Source: Myxococcales bacterium (GTDB taxonomy: Bacteria > Myxococcota > Polyangia > Polyangiales > Polyangiaceae). Taken from it: a stretch of DNA of 5,021 nucleotides. The first letter of the stretch is position 1, and every line of letters starts with the position of its first letter. The DNA lies in assembly GCA_020430865.1 (NCBI GenBank), contig JAGQIY010000027.1, positions 1-5,021 on the forward strand, given 5' to 3'. Positions 4,934 to 5,021 of the stretch are shown piece by piece. The translations under genes were made by a program, and so were the position numbers. The notes under the pieces were generated by a model, which was not told the DNA's origin, did not search any database, and saw only the letters and a list, made by a program, of their open reading frames with translations.

Positions 4934-5021
4934 TCACTCCTTCACGGCGTACTCGAGCAGCCACTTGGCACGCTTGCCCGAGTAGTCCACCTCGAGCAGG
5001 TCACAGCGCAGCGTCTCGCCG
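4934..5021 (-). CDS. C-terminal 28 codons of an unrecognised gene cut by the window edge
   Basis: Reading the minus strand from the right edge gives GETLRCDLLEVDYSGKRAKW followed by LLEYAVKE and TGA (4936-4934). Every codon carries the G/C-ending third-position pattern of neighbouring genes, apart from two (TGT and CGT), and the peptide has a natural composition of alternating charged and hydrophobic residues. The position also fits: it is convergent with the methyltransferase gene, 31 bp after that gene's stop. The fragment is too short for me to name a family. Its beginning lies outside the window, so nothing can be said of its length or location. Confidence 0.6.
   Translation of the reverse strand, partial: GETLRCDLLEVDYSGKRAKWLLEYAVKE

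Overview
The window is GC-rich, densely coding DNA with strong G/C bias at third codon positions and short intergenic gaps. It carries a lipoprotein Cu/Zn superoxide dismutase, a partial ECF sigma factor and a near-consensus sigma-54 promoter. This suggests a GC-rich Gram-negative bacterium. A member of the Myxococcota (former Deltaproteobacteria) fits best, but that is inference from composition and gene style, not from a marker gene. There is no sign of an insertion sequence, phage gene, CRISPR array, tRNA or rRNA.

Layout. Plus strand, left: the 3' part of an ECF sigma factor gene (to 586), a BCP/PrxQ-type thiol peroxidase (652-1110), and a YecA/UPF0149-like protein with a C-terminal SEC-C zinc motif (1151-1759). 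Minus strand, centre: tryptophanase (3169 down to 1778), convergent with the SEC-C gene across only 18 bp. Upstream of it is a periplasm-facing, lipid-anchored SodC (4003 down to 3350). The 180-bp gap between sodC and tnaA holds a perfect 15-bp inverted repeat pair, each arm containing TTCCGGAA. Plus strand, right: a class I SAM-dependent methyltransferase (4225-4902), divergent from sodC. At the right edge is the last 28 codons of an unrecognised minus-strand gene.

How the parts may fit. The thiol peroxidase and the SodC both handle reactive oxygen species, one in the cytoplasm and one in the envelope, but they are not in one operon. The most informative regulatory signal is in the 221-bp divergent region (4004-4224). 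A sigma-54 (-24/-12) element sits 28 nt of leader away from a good sodC ribosome binding site. An 18-bp inverted repeat about 125 bp upstream of the predicted start is where a sigma-54 activator would be expected to bind. Tryptophanase identity is supported by three residues that separate it from tyrosine phenol-lyase. The SodC keeps all metal ligands and the disulfide, but has proline where the active-site arginine normally sits and a short electrostatic loop.

I see no clearly new multi-gene system. The points worth follow-up are the sigma-54 control of sodC, the unusual SodC active-site rim, and the paired TTCCGGAA repeats upstream of tnaA.
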